Assembly: GCF_900109825.1 (NCBI RefSeq)
Contig: NZ_FOBL01000017.1
Coordinates: 1-57,731, forward strand
Direction: 5' to 3'
From: Alkalibacterium putridalgicola
GTDB taxonomy: Bacteria > Bacillota > Bacilli > Lactobacillales > Carnobacteriaceae_A
DNA length: 57,731 nt
The notes beneath the pieces are model-generated. The model worked only from the letters and a program-made list of their open reading frames with translations. It was not told the origin of the DNA and searched no databases. Each line of letters begins with the position of its first letter. The stretch's first letter is position 1. Shown in pieces: positions 57,523 through 57,731 of the stretch. The translations under genes and the position numbers were made by a program.

Positions 57523-57731
57523 CTATTTCTTCTTGTTCTTATGTCCCGTAAACGGATCATATTCTTCGAATAATGTTAGCTGATCGCTCATATAGTCTTC
57601 TCGAAGCTGATTCCTAATATACTCTTCGATCTGTTTCCTATTTCGACCGACTGTGTCGACAAAGTAGCCCCGACACCAGAACTTTCGATTCCCATATCGG
57701 TATTTTAAATTGGCATGTCGATCGAAAATCA
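57523..57731 (-). mobile_element. tnpA: IS200/IS605-family transposase TnpA, C-terminal part (cut by window edge)
   Basis: The open minus-strand frame running in from the window edge ends with NLKYRYGNRKFWCRGYFVDT, then VGRNRKQIEEYIRNQLREDY and a tail DPFTGHKNKKK before TAG. This is the C-terminal third of a Y1 HUH transposase of the IS200/IS605 group; the Tyr of EEYIRNQ is the likely catalytic residue. The HUH metal motif lies outside the window. What is visible is intact; whether the whole gene is complete cannot be seen. Confidence 0.88.

Overview
The window looks like a chromosomal segment of a low-to-moderate-GC lactic acid bacterium (Firmicutes, Lactobacillales; the gene content would suit Carnobacteriaceae such as Alkalibacterium or Marinilactibacillus, but no taxonomic marker gene is present and this is inference). 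Reasons: strong AGGAGG ribosome sites, a pyruvate oxidase, maltose phosphorylase with beta-phosphoglucomutase, several PTS permeases, cre boxes and a BglG/LicT antiterminator with its RNA targets.

Layout. 1-6150: a small membrane protein and a six-gene cassette (two ABC-2 permeases, ATPase, lipoprotein, two small membrane proteins) of unknown substrate. 7072-10700: a surface metallophosphoesterase and pyruvate oxidase. 10835-14285: a membrane-anchored subtilase on the minus strand, divergent from an orphan DUF2399 (TOPRIM-like) protein. 14307-44258: a large alpha-glucan island with a GH42 beta-galactosidase, a LacI-family regulator, neopullulanase plus maltose phosphorylase, beta-phosphoglucomutase plus a DexB-like 1,6-glucosidase, maltodextrin ABC transporter malEFG (no ATPase gene), a 1929-residue secreted amylase-pullulanase with two catalytic domains, two maltase-type GH13_31 enzymes, a fumarate-reductase-like lipoprotein, and a maltose/glucose PTS with an RgfB-like phosphatase/nuclease. 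44259-49349: a decayed gluconate kinase, a YwqK-like protein, a GlnPQ amino-acid ABC transporter, a UPF0126 channel and a DUF1232 protein. 49679-54305: licT-bglP-bglA with two antiterminator targets. 54694-57045: two aldo-keto reductases and a MerR regulator. 57523-end: the 3' end of an IS200/IS605 TnpA on the minus strand.

How the genes work together. Extracellular amylase-pullulanase cuts starch or pullulan to maltodextrins, MalEFG imports them, neopullulanase and DexB shorten and debranch them, maltose phosphorylase splits maltose to glucose and beta-glucose-1-phosphate, and PgmB feeds the latter into glycolysis. A PTS plus maltase gives a second route. Three promoters (ahead of neopullulanase, malE and the PTS-linked maltase) carry a near-identical LacI-type operator centred exactly 19.5 bp upstream of the -35 hexamer, a placement that suggests activation; cre boxes add catabolite control.

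The most unusual feature is a family of intergenic hairpin arrays at eight places. Each is a run of inverted repeats spaced strictly 51 or 52 bp apart (about five DNA turns). Arm sequences differ from locus to locus but stay complementary. The fully visible arrays tend to open with a lone 3' arm and close with a lone 5' arm, and seven of the eight can be seen to lie just after a transcription terminator. I do not recognise this as a described repeat family.
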